From: Planctomicrobium sp.
GTDB lineage: Bacteria; Planctomycetota; Planctomycetia; Planctomycetales; Planctomycetaceae
Assembly (NCBI GenBank): GCA_029259835.1
Contig: JAJDEL010000562.1
Span: 1 to 7,257, forward strand
Direction of reading: 5' to 3'
Length of the DNA: 7,257 bases
Under the pieces are notes generated by a model. That model had not been told where the DNA came from and did no database searches. It saw nothing but the letters and a program-made list of their open reading frames with translations. The position numbers and the translations under genes were made by a program. Of this stretch, positions 1 through 5,209 are shown in pieces (within the stretch, counting starts at the first letter, position 1; each line of letters opens with the position of its first letter).

Positions 1-1
1 T

Positions 2-58
2 GGCTGTCCTGGCTGCGGTGAAATGATCTGCGCATGTGGGATGGAAGAGAAACCCTAA
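2..58 (+). CDS. C-terminal end of a Cys-rich protein (5' truncated by window edge)
   Basis: Frame 2 is open from the window edge to a TAA at 56-58 and encodes GCPGCGEMICACGMEEKP. The cysteine spacing C-x2-C-x5-C-x-C resembles a metal-binding (zinc-ribbon-like) tail, which is unlikely from random non-coding DNA. The other two plus frames stop within 26 bases. A hairpin follows eight bases after the stop, as expected at a gene end. Only 18 residues are visible, so no function can be given. It would converge on the minus-strand cluster that ends at 117. Confidence 0.45.
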   Translation, partial: GCPGCGEMICACGMEEKP

Positions 59-65
59 ACGCAAA

Positions 66-86
66 CAGCACACGAATCGTGTGCTG
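66..86 (-). terminator. Hairpin terminator for the minus-strand three-gene cluster
   Basis: CAGCACACG (66-74) and CGTGTGCTG (78-86) form a perfect 9-bp stem with a 3-base loop, AAT. A further GCA/TGC pairing (61-63 with 89-91) lies across a small internal loop. On the minus strand the stem is followed by TTTGCGTTT, a moderately T-rich tail. It lies 31 bases past the stop of the 42-residue protein gene. On the plus strand no T-run follows, but it may also help end the converging gene that stops at 58. Confidence 0.6.
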
Positions 87-116
87 CATGCGAAAACGTA
101 TCAATTCATCGTCAGG

Positions 117-245
117 TTAATTGAACTTCCAGCCATAGCTATTGAGCTCGAGTGCAAGAAAGATACACCCGGTAAGTAATGATGCGACAGCGACGAACAG
201 AAGTCCGACGTAGATATCTGGGGCAGGGGATTCTCCGCGTGCCAT
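117..245 (-). CDS. 42-residue single-span membrane protein
   Basis: A short gene whose product starts MARGESPAPDIYVGLLF and ends ELNSYGWKFN. Residues 11-33 are a continuous hydrophobic helix with a central Cys, bounded by a polar N-terminus and a short C-terminal tail with aromatic residues and one Lys. The start is well supported: GGGAG (minus strand, 253-257) lies seven bases before the ATG. It is the last gene of a same-strand set, 57 bases after the 300-residue coiled-coil gene, and a hairpin terminator follows. From memory, proteins of this style accompany coiled-coil membrane proteins in planctomycetes; this was not checked. Function is unknown. A longer overlapping minus frame (101-283) has neither this ribosome site nor a coherent protein character. 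Confidence 0.72.
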   Translation of the reverse strand: MARGESPAPDIYVGLLFVAVASLLTGCIFLALELNSYGWKFN

Positions 246-302
246 AGTTCTACTCCCAAAAAATAAAGTGTGTACAAGGTCAACGGACGTCAATCCGAAA
301 AG

Positions 303-1205
303 TTATTTACTGCTACTGAGTTTACCGACGACTGGTTGTCCCAGCTTTGAAGTCGCCGTGTCACCTTTTGCGATAATGCCATTCTTCGCTGGCAAAACAA
401 CACGTGCAACAGCACGATCAGGTTGAACATCGACAATAAGCACCCGACCGAGCCAGTCAGAGGAACTCTCTTCGGTATTGTACCGAATGACGTCAAGTTC
501 GTGATTCACGATCAAGCCATCATCGCTACCAATCGAAAGCTCGACAAACTCAACTCGGTTTGCACGATTCTTACTGATTGAAATCACAAGCCCTTCGACT
601 GGCGGTGGTGGAAGCTTCATCTTCTCAACAATGTCAGGGTCCGTTTCCAGATTGTGTGCTGCAACGACACGCTCAAGATACGCCATCTTTGCCAACATAT
701 CGTTATAGCGTTTTCGCAGTTCTTCCAGAGTGACATCCCGAGTGAACACTTGATCCTGAAGATCCCGAACTTTGGCAGACTCATCATCGAGTTTGACAAC
801 CAGCTTATCATTTTCGATTCGCTGTTTTTCGGCTTCTGCTTTACGGAAAGCGGCTTCCAGACTTTTAGCTTCTGCCAGTCCAGTTTGCTCTGCGCGCTGT
901 GCTTCTTTCTTTTCGACTTCACCATTCAATCTTTGAATAGTGGCACCTTGAGTGAGGTTCGTTGCCTGTAATCGATCAGCACGCGCTTTTTCTTCGCGAA
1001 ATTTCGCATCGAACTCGGAGCGGGCGAGTTCCAGTTGCTGCTGCACTTCTCCAAGATTCGATTGCAGACGCGCAGTAGATTCTTTCTCGGCTTCGTACTT
1101 CCCAAGCCAATTCTGATGCATTGAGAAAACCGCTCCAGCAAACGCCATAAACAGAAGGCTGAGAACCACCTGAACGACGACCAGAATTTTACCGACATAT
1201 GACAT
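303..1205 (-). CDS. Membrane-anchored coiled-coil protein with C-terminal beta domain
   Basis: A 300-residue protein. Residues 5-28 form one hydrophobic helix after a short N-terminus with one Lys, with no clear signal-peptidase site, so it is probably an uncleaved anchor. Residues 35-185 are rich in Glu, Lys, Arg, Gln, Ala and Leu with heptad-like spacing, a long predicted coiled coil. A PPPP linker (199-202) leads to a C-terminal domain (about 204-290) with repeated beta patterns: GLVISI, VELSIGSDDGL, ELDVIRY, LGRVLIVDV and IIAKGD. This layout resembles small beta-barrel modules at the C-termini of envelope proteins of the MreC/FlgT kind, but that is only a pattern resemblance. The ATG at 1205 is preceded by GGAG six bases away, a good Shine-Dalgarno sequence. 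It sits 51 bases downstream of the other coiled-coil gene, so the two are probably co-transcribed. Function is unknown, presumably envelope-associated. Confidence 0.85.
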   Translation of the reverse strand: MSYVGKILVVVQVVLSLLFMAFAGAVFSMHQNWLGKYEAEKESTARLQSNLGEVQQQLELARSEFDAKFREEKARADRLQATNLTQGATIQRLNGEVEKKEAQRAEQTGLAEAKSLEAAFRKAEAEKQRIENDKLVVKLDDESAKVRDLQDQVFTRDVTLEELRKRYNDMLAKMAYLERVVAAHNLETDPDIVEKMKLPPPPVEGLVISISKNRANRVEFVELSIGSDDGLIVNHELDVIRYNTEESSSDWLGRVLIVDVQPDRAVARVVLPAKNGIIAKGDTATSKLGQPVVGKLSSSK

Positions 1206-1256
1206 TTCAAACTCCGAAAGTGATCTCTAAAAAGAAGTTCACTCAACTCGTTAGGG

Positions 1257-1922
1257 CTATTTGCCTGGCACAGGTGGATTGTAGTTGAGCAACTTCTGTC
1301 GTTGCTCGGCACGATCAATATGTTCTTTCAGTTGATAATCAACATCGCGAAGCTGCTCTCGAATTTTCTTGAGTCGAAACAGATCCGCCTTTAACTCTTC
1401 GACTTGCTGACTCAACCGAAAAACATCTTCACGTCGCGACCCGATCTGTCGTTCGATCTTTCGAGCTTCCACCGCACTGCCAGTGACCTTTGAGGTAAGA
1501 TCGCTCTCCTGCTTCGCCAGAGTTTCGAATCGCTCACGCAATGAATCAATATGTTGCTGAAGAGCTTTTTCATCCGTCACTTGTTTTTGTGCGAGGGCAT
1601 CGATGCGAGTTTTCAACAACGGTTCGCGACTTTGAAGATCTTGCACTTCTTGCTGATTCTGTTGCTGAATTTCATCCATCACCTTCGTGAGGACTTCTGG
1701 AAGAATTTTGGAACTGGCAACTTGTCCGGAATCACTCCCACGTGTTGCTTGCCAGACAGGTTCTGCTCCATCGGATTTCGATATTTCGTAACCGTTGAAG
1801 TATTCCGCACTCATGACATCTGACCAGTCCGGTCCTCCAAACGAGGACGCAATGGCAAAGCCGACAAATGCGAGACTGGCAACAGCCACAAAGACTGCGA
1901 GAATTTTGCTGAATTTCGTCAT
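1257..1922 (-). CDS. Membrane-anchored coiled-coil protein
   Basis: A 221-residue protein beginning MTKFSKILAVFVAVASLAF. Residues 5-27 are a hydrophobic anchor. A short polar segment with WSDVMSAEYFNGYEI follows, and residues about 75-205 are a Gln/Glu/Arg/Leu-rich region with heptad character, a long coiled coil. It ends in a short Pro-rich tail, NYNPPVPGK. The frame is also open to a TTG at 1943, adding seven residues, but the ATG at 1922 puts the lysine-flanked anchor directly at the N-terminus and is preferred; neither start has a clear ribosome site. It is the first gene of the minus-strand set that continues into 303-1205 and 117-245. It shares the anchor-plus-coil plan with the next gene, so the two could pair through their coils. 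No known family is recognised. Confidence 0.83.
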   Translation of the reverse strand: MTKFSKILAVFVAVASLAFVGFAIASSFGGPDWSDVMSAEYFNGYEISKSDGAEPVWQATRGSDSGQVASSKILPEVLTKVMDEIQQQNQQEVQDLQSREPLLKTRIDALAQKQVTDEKALQQHIDSLRERFETLAKQESDLTSKVTGSAVEARKIERQIGSRREDVFRLSQQVEELKADLFRLKKIREQLRDVDYQLKEHIDRAEQRQKLLNYNPPVPGK

Positions 1923-2309
1923 ACCAGAAGTATTCCGAATCAATTGCTGGACGAAAATATCTTGAAAACATTCTCAAAACACCGACGGATTCAAAACGTT
2001 TCGAGTAGGCTCCTCGAAACGTTTTGAAGGTCAATATGAGAATGACGACTAGTTAGGGAAGTGATCTGACTGTCGATAGTACGAACGCACAATTCTCACT
2101 GTCAACAAGTAGAGCGAAAATTCGCATCAAAACTAGTTGAACAGAGTCGGTTGTACAGGAACGACATTCAGAGAAAACTTCCCTTATCGACAGTTTTCGG
2201 CATTCATTGACCAGAGTGGAGACAGAAGTGCATGACTTTCGGTGATGCTGAAGAGTCTGTGTGAATTCACATCGACTATACCGATTGTGGCGAATATGGA
2301 GTTCAGAAA
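1923..2309. other. Gene-free stretch with several inverted repeats
   Basis: About 390 bases between the end of yidD and the first coiled-coil gene show no credible reading frame. The stretch holds the strong 16-bp inverted repeat at 1990-2028. It also holds a 7-bp stem GAAAACT/AGTTTTC (2173-2179 with 2192-2198), and ACTGTCGATA (2069-2078) complementary to TATCGACAGT (2185-2194). AGGGAAGT (2055-2062) is complementary to ACTTCCCT (2177-2184). The last two pairings cross rather than nest. It should contain the promoter of the coiled-coil cluster, but I see no convincing -35/-10 pair. Confidence 0.4.
1990..2028. repeat. Perfect 16-bp inverted repeat (operator or hairpin)
   Basis: TTCAAAACGTTTCGAG (1990-2005) and CTCGAAACGTTTTGAA (2013-2028) are exact reverse complements separated by seven bases. 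Each arm contains the palindrome AAACGTTT, so the element can be read as a hairpin or as two tandem palindromic half-sites about 23 bases apart. It lies 68-106 bases upstream of the first coiled-coil gene. A TTGACC on the minus strand (2029-2034) abuts it, so it may overlap the promoter. No U-run follows on either strand, so a terminator is less likely than an operator or a structured leader. Confidence 0.6.
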
Positions 2310-2603
2310 TTACGGAGGATCATAACCGCCCGGATGAAAGGGATGGCAACGGCAAATCCGAAAAAGACCTTTCATGGCTCCTCGAATAGCCCCGTATTTT
2401 TGGACAGCCTGAATAAAGTAACGACTACAAGATGGCTCGAATCGACAACGTCCACCTAAAAACGGTCCCAATGTGATCTGGTAGAGCTTCACGAGGAGAA
2501 TGAGCAGAGTCGAAGGGGTTTGCCACAGGGTTTTCCAACTGAAAAGCTGTGGTTGGTCATCGTTTTCTGGCTCTCGTGGTGTTTCTGGTACTTCGGAAGT
2601 CAT
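2310..2603 (-). CDS. yidD: YidD, membrane protein insertion efficiency factor
   Basis: A 97-residue protein with the full YidD signature. A hydrophobic amphipathic helix (about 31-48, [18 protein letters not shown]) leads to [20 protein letters not shown] (52-71), then [20 protein letters not shown] (74-93) and the terminal DPP. The conserved cysteines are C53, C59, C84 and C86. The family acts at the inner face of the cytoplasmic membrane and aids insertion of membrane proteins with YidC. The protein is slightly longer than usual because of an acidic N-terminal extension (residues 1-20). The ATG lies 13 bases after the stop of the PSP1 gene, suggesting one transcript. In many bacteria yidD lies between rnpA and yidC near dnaA; here those neighbours are absent. 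Confidence 0.95.
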   Translation of the reverse strand: MTSEVPETPREPENDDQPQLFSWKTLWQTPSTLLILLVKLYQITLGPFLGGRCRFEPSCSRYFIQAVQKYGAIRGAMKGLFRICRCHPFHPGGYDPP

Positions 2604-2616
2604 TACACACGCTCAC

Positions 2617-3126
2617 TTAATGACTTCCGCAGGTGCCACACCCACCGCCTGCAGAAGGCATTGCGACTGGTCCTTCTGACGAAACAGGTTGCACTTCGAC
2701 GACTCCTAAACCAGCAGCGGCGGCTTGCAGGGCGAGTTTTGTGCATTCAGGTCCACGTTCGTTCAGGACGTAGAGAACCAGTTTCTCGCCATCGATTGTC
2801 CAATCCATTTCAATCAACTGGAGATCAAGATCCCATTCGACGATGCGGTCGTTCCACATATCGAACTCTTGCTGGACTCGTTCTCGAAATCTGAATTCCT
2901 GCTGCCGGTCGACATCTGTTTTCAAGCGTTCGATCTGAAACGATGGCTCTGGAGCAGTTTGACCTGGCTCCTGAACAGGTTTCGCAAACTCCAGGACTCT
3001 GCCTCCTTCAAGTCCACGATGTGTCTGAACGATGACCTCGTCGTCGCGATGAATCGCTAGCGATTCAGGTATTCCGCAACGAGCCACTTCTGGGACAGCT
3101 CCGTATCGAACGAGTGCAATTTTCAT
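2617..3126 (-). CDS. PSP1-domain protein (RicT/YaaT-like)
   Basis: A 169-residue protein. The N-terminal part (1-46, MKIALVRYGAVPEVARC then DDEVIVQTHRGLEGGRVLEF) matches the start of PSP1/RicT proteins, where a small beta domain ends in 'V.T.RG.E.G.V'. Residues about 75-147 match the PSP1 C-terminal domain, including IEMDWTIDGEKLVLYVLNERG, the equivalent of the family's 'F..D..KL.FYF.ADERV'. A Pro/Gln-rich linker (49-62) joins them. It is much shorter than B. subtilis RicT (about 275 residues). The tail GGGCGTCGSH (160-169) supplies a Cys-x2-Cys-x2-His cluster that could bind metal. RicT in Bacillus works with RicA and RicF in RNA processing; whether that role holds here is unknown. The start codon has no Shine-Dalgarno sequence. 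yidD follows at once. Confidence 0.82.
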   Translation of the reverse strand: MKIALVRYGAVPEVARCGIPESLAIHRDDEVIVQTHRGLEGGRVLEFAKPVQEPGQTAPEPSFQIERLKTDVDRQQEFRFRERVQQEFDMWNDRIVEWDLDLQLIEMDWTIDGEKLVLYVLNERGPECTKLALQAAAAGLGVVEVQPVSSEGPVAMPSAGGGCGTCGSH

Positions 3127-3247
3127 ATTGATGATCTATCGAATTGATGTCTAGACGTGAGACACTGAGAATTCATGAACAGGGATGATACCATCTGTGG
3201 TCACAAAGTTTCGACCGTCTCGAACAATTTACAACCAAACCTGAATA

Positions 3248-4180
3248 ATGCCACACTCAAGTTACGCAGGAAATATCGTCTGCTCTCTCAACGGAGAGAT
3301 CATTCCGTTCGAGCAGGCTCGGCTGCCTGTTTATGACCTCGCGATTATGCAAGGTGCCACAGTCACGGAGCGTTTACGGACTTTCCAGCACCAGCCATAC
3401 GATATCGATGCACATCTTTCTCGATTGCAGCAGTCTCTCAATCTGGTCCACTGGAAAGGGCTACCGAACCTGAAATCTCTCAAGAATGTGACTGAGGAGG
3501 TGACGAAGCACAACTCTCAATTCATTGAAACAGACTCTGATCTGGCAATCGTAATCTTCATCTCGGCAGGTCAGGCGATCGGTGACGCCAACGGCTTAGC
3601 CACACAGAGTCAGCCAACGGTTTGTGTCTATACGGCACCGCTTCCGTTCGCAAATTGGGTGAACGGATATCTCAATGGTGTTGATCTCATCACGCCCGAG
3701 ACCAGGCAAATCCCCAGAGCAAGCCTCGACTCGAGGATTAAGATGAGAAGTCGTCTGCACTGGCAAATCGCCGATCAAATCGTGCGAGGACAAAACCCGC
3801 GTGCGACAGCACTTTTGCTGGACGAAAATGATTACCTCACGGAAACCAGCAGTGGTAATTTTTTAATAGTGAAGGACGGGACAGTCCTCACGCCCCGAGA
3901 GTCCAGCACTCTGGACGGAATCAGCCGCAGTCATGTGATTGAATTTTGTAACGAAGCTGAGATTCCGGTGGCGTTTACTGACTTATCAGAGTTTGATGTC
4001 TATCACGCAGAAGAAGCATTTCTCACATCCTCAACGTATTGCATCATGCCGGTCGCAACTTTGAATGGAAAGAAAATTGGCGATCCGGTACCTGGGAAGA
4101 TGACGCAACAACTCACCAGCATGTGGGCCGAAGAAATCGGAGTCGATTTTGTTCATCAGGCAAGAAGAGAGTCGGAATGA
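3248..4180 (+). CDS. Class IV PLP-dependent aminotransferase (BCAT / aminodeoxychorismate lyase type)
   Basis: A 310-residue, full-length fold-type IV PLP enzyme. Visible landmarks are NGEIIPFEQARLPVYDLAIMQG (15-36), the N-terminal strand and turn of the family; R60-region DIDAHLSRLQQSL; K165 in SLDSRIKMRS, the expected Schiff-base lysine; E199 in YLTETSSGNFLIVKDG (197-211), contacting the cofactor ring nitrogen; LDGISRSHVIEFC (222-234), the phosphate-binding turn; and EEAFLTSSTYCIMPVATLNG (255-274). The family includes branched-chain aminotransferase, D-alanine aminotransferase and 4-amino-4-deoxychorismate lyase. The substrate cannot be settled from motifs alone. The ATG has no Shine-Dalgarno sequence. 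The gene diverges from the PSP1 gene across 121 bases and ends 15 bases from the converging sigma gene. Confidence 0.92.
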   Translation: MPHSSYAGNIVCSLNGEIIPFEQARLPVYDLAIMQGATVTERLRTFQHQPYDIDAHLSRLQQSLNLVHWKGLPNLKSLKNVTEEVTKHNSQFIETDSDLAIVIFISAGQAIGDANGLATQSQPTVCVYTAPLPFANWVNGYLNGVDLITPETRQIPRASLDSRIKMRSRLHWQIADQIVRGQNPRATALLLDENDYLTETSSGNFLIVKDGTVLTPRESSTLDGISRSHVIEFCNEAEIPVAFTDLSEFDVYHAEEAFLTSSTYCIMPVATLNGKKIGDPVPGKMTQQLTSMWAEEIGVDFVHQARRESE

Positions 4181-4195
4181 AACGAGAGCAAAGTC

Positions 4196-4771
4196 TCAGT
4201 CGCTGGCAACTTTGAGTTGTTTCATTCGCTCACGCGCGCGGTGCAATGTTGGGCCGACCGAGTTCTCTGGGATTCCGAGGTCGCTACTAATTTCTCGATA
4301 ACTCTTCCCTTCCAAGTGGTACATCCTGACGATATTCGCTTCAGAGGCAGGAAGCTGCGAGAGCATCATTTTCACCTCTTCTGAGTCAGCCAGTCGTTGA
4401 ACGTGGTCTGCACCACCGACACTCAAAGCCGACTGGTGAGCATCGACGTGCCCCATCGCTTCGAGTTGCTTACGTTTAACAAGAGCCTTGACCACGATTC
4501 GGCGAGCAACGACGACCAAATAGCTGGCGAGTGAAGAGCGCCCCTTGAAGTGACGCAAAACTGCAAATTCGTTTTTCAGAAGCGTCACGAATATCTCGGA
4601 GCAAAGATCGTCAATGTCCGCTTGTGAAAGTTTCACGCTCCGGGCGTAGCCGGATTGGCTGATGACATGAATGAAAACACCGAGAAAACGATCTACAAAA
4701 TCCTCCCAAGCCCCCGGTTCTCGTTCGAGACACCGGTTGAGAATTTGTCGATCTGTTTCCACCAACGGCAC
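4196..4771 (-). CDS. RNA polymerase sigma factor, sigma-70 family (ECF-like)
   Basis: A 191-residue protein with two sigma domains and no others. Region 2 (about 24-93) contains DDLCSEIFVTLLKNEFAVLRHFKGRSSLASYL, the -10 binding and core-binding helices. Region 4 (about 133-185) contains LPASEANIVRMYHLEGKSYREIS then LGIPENSVGPTLHRARERMK, the -35 binding helix-turn-helix. The start is GTG at 4771: an in-frame TGA lies 22-24 bases upstream of it, and AGGG sits eight bases before it. No anti-sigma gene is visible next to it. It directs RNA polymerase to a target promoter set that cannot be told from the sequence. It is divergent from the retron, with about 180 bases between the gene start and the retron promoter. 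Confidence 0.9.
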   Translation of the reverse strand: MPLVETDRQILNRCLEREPGAWEDFVDRFLGVFIHVISQSGYARSVKLSQADIDDLCSEIFVTLLKNEFAVLRHFKGRSSLASYLVVVARRIVVKALVKRKQLEAMGHVDAHQSALSVGGADHVQRLADSEEVKMMLSQLPASEANIVRMYHLEGKSYREISSDLGIPENSVGPTLHRARERMKQLKVASD

Positions 4772-4951
4772 TGTGCTTGCCCTGTAAAAGAGTCAATTCA
4801 ACTTATGGTACACCTTAGTATCGACACTTGAGTACGAAATTTTACGCCTGAAAGGCAATTTGGACAACAGCGACTCTTTGTACATGTCTTCATACGTGTG
4901 AATTTAGTGAACTTTCAGCACAAACTGCATTTTCCGCAAAAACGGGCTGTA

Positions 4952-4981
4952 TTGACGGACCGACACAGACCGAATCATACT
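4952..4981 (+). promoter_or_regulatory. Promoter-like pair driving the retron RNA
   Basis: TTGACG (4952-4957, five of six matches to TTGACA) and CATACT (4976-4981, four of six to TATAAT) are separated by 18 bases. Transcription would start about 4988-4990, only a few bases before the a1 repeat begins at 4993/4994. This is where a retron transcript is expected to start. The match was found by eye after the RNA was defined, so it carries some bias. Confidence 0.55.
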
Positions 4982-4993
4982 TAAGAGTACGTT

Positions 4994-5013
4994 GATGGCC
5001 TGTGGGTTGCACA
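4994..5013 (+). repeat. Retron a1 repeat
   Basis: GATGGCCTGTGGGTTGCACA pairs without gaps with the a2 repeat at 5136-5155: 16 Watson-Crick pairs and four G-U wobbles. One more wobble is possible at T4993-G5156. This is longer than the 12-base or so a1/a2 duplex of Ec86. The duplex brings the branching G next to the point where cDNA synthesis starts. Confidence 0.85.
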
Positions 5014-5079
5014 AGCTTGGTCCGCAAGGACACTGTGGGGTGACCCCACGGGAGAAACGTTGTTCGAGATTCGATGGAT

Positions 5080-5121
5080 GAACCAGTCCGTCGATAAGTC
5101 TTATTATCGACGGACTGGTTC
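5080..5121 (+). repeat. msd long hairpin (template for the msDNA stem)
   Basis: AACCAGTCCGTCGATAA (5081-5097) and TTATCGACGGACTGGTT (5104-5120) are exact reverse complements with a six-base loop, GTCTTA. G5080-C5121 adds an eighteenth pair and T5079-G5122 a wobble. After reverse transcription the cDNA would fold into the same perfect DNA hairpin, the usual double-stranded core of msDNA. Confidence 0.9.
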
Positions 5122-5135
5122 GCCACAGGATGCGG

Positions 5136-5155
5136 TGTGCAGCCCACGGGTCATT
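5136..5155 (+). repeat. Retron a2 repeat
   Basis: TGTGCAGCCCACGGGTCATT is the partner of a1. It lies 14 bases after the msd hairpin and 54 bases before the RT start codon, the usual place for a2. The cDNA is expected to start just upstream of it. Confidence 0.85.
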
Positions 5156-5209
5156 GTTTAGATTTTGAAAATACTCGAACGTTTGCCACTCCCTGGAAGC
5201 CATTGATAT

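Larger units (their letters stand above)
4993..5156 (+). ncRNA. Retron msr-msd non-coding RNA
   Basis: This RNA would be both primer and template for the RT encoded 53 bases downstream. Its parts occur in the order known for retrons. The a1 repeat (4994-5013) pairs end to end with the a2 repeat (5136-5155). AGC follows a1, with G5015 the likely branching guanosine; Ec86-type retrons carry a similar AGC just after a1. The first msr hairpin is GTCC-GCAA-GGAC (5020-5031), closed by a GNRA tetraloop. The second is an 8-bp stem, CTGTGGGG/CCCCACGG, with a TGA loop (5033-5051). The long msd hairpin is at 5080-5121. Reverse transcription should begin next to a2 at about 5135 and run back through the msd hairpin, giving an msDNA of perhaps 65-85 nt; the exact ends cannot be read from sequence. 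No credible protein lies between the sigma gene and the RT (4772-5209). Confidence 0.88.

Noticed and set aside
101..283. A 60-codon minus-strand frame overlapping the 42-residue gene
   Set aside because: It has no ribosome site and an incoherent composition. The overlapping frame at 117-245 has GGGAG at good spacing and a clean membrane span.
2184..2192. TTATCGACA as a DnaA box, with yidD suggesting a replication origin nearby
   Set aside because: It has one mismatch to TTATCCACA, no cluster of boxes or AT-rich unwinding region is seen, and dnaA, rnpA and rpmH are absent.
4837..4861. GCCT-GAA-AGGC hairpin flanked by AAATT/AATTT between the sigma gene and the retron promoter
   Set aside because: Four-base stem with an asymmetric extension; too weak to call a terminator or operator.
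2184..5111. Shared TTATCGAC in the 1923-2309 spacer and in the msd hairpin as a retron target site
   Set aside because: An eight-base match between two places in a 7-kb window is expected by chance often enough to carry no weight.
5055..5184. Pairing of AAAC-GTTCGAG (5055-5068, three-base bulge) with CTCGAACGTTT (5174-5184) as the retron a1/a2
   Set aside because: It is shorter and bulged, leaves the two msr hairpins outside the closed RNA, and lacks a following AGC. The 20-position duplex at 4994-5013/5136-5155 fits better. It could still act as an alternative fold.
4904..5203. A 99-codon minus-strand frame covering the retron RNA
   Set aside because: Its length follows from the structured RNA on the other strand. 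The product has no recognisable family or plausible composition, and the canonical msr-msd elements explain the region.
4991..5207. GTTGATGGC (4991-4999) pairing with GCCATTGAT (5199-5207) as a1/a2
   Set aside because: Only nine pairs, three of them wobbles, and it would run up to the RT start codon. It competes with the much longer a1/a2 duplex.
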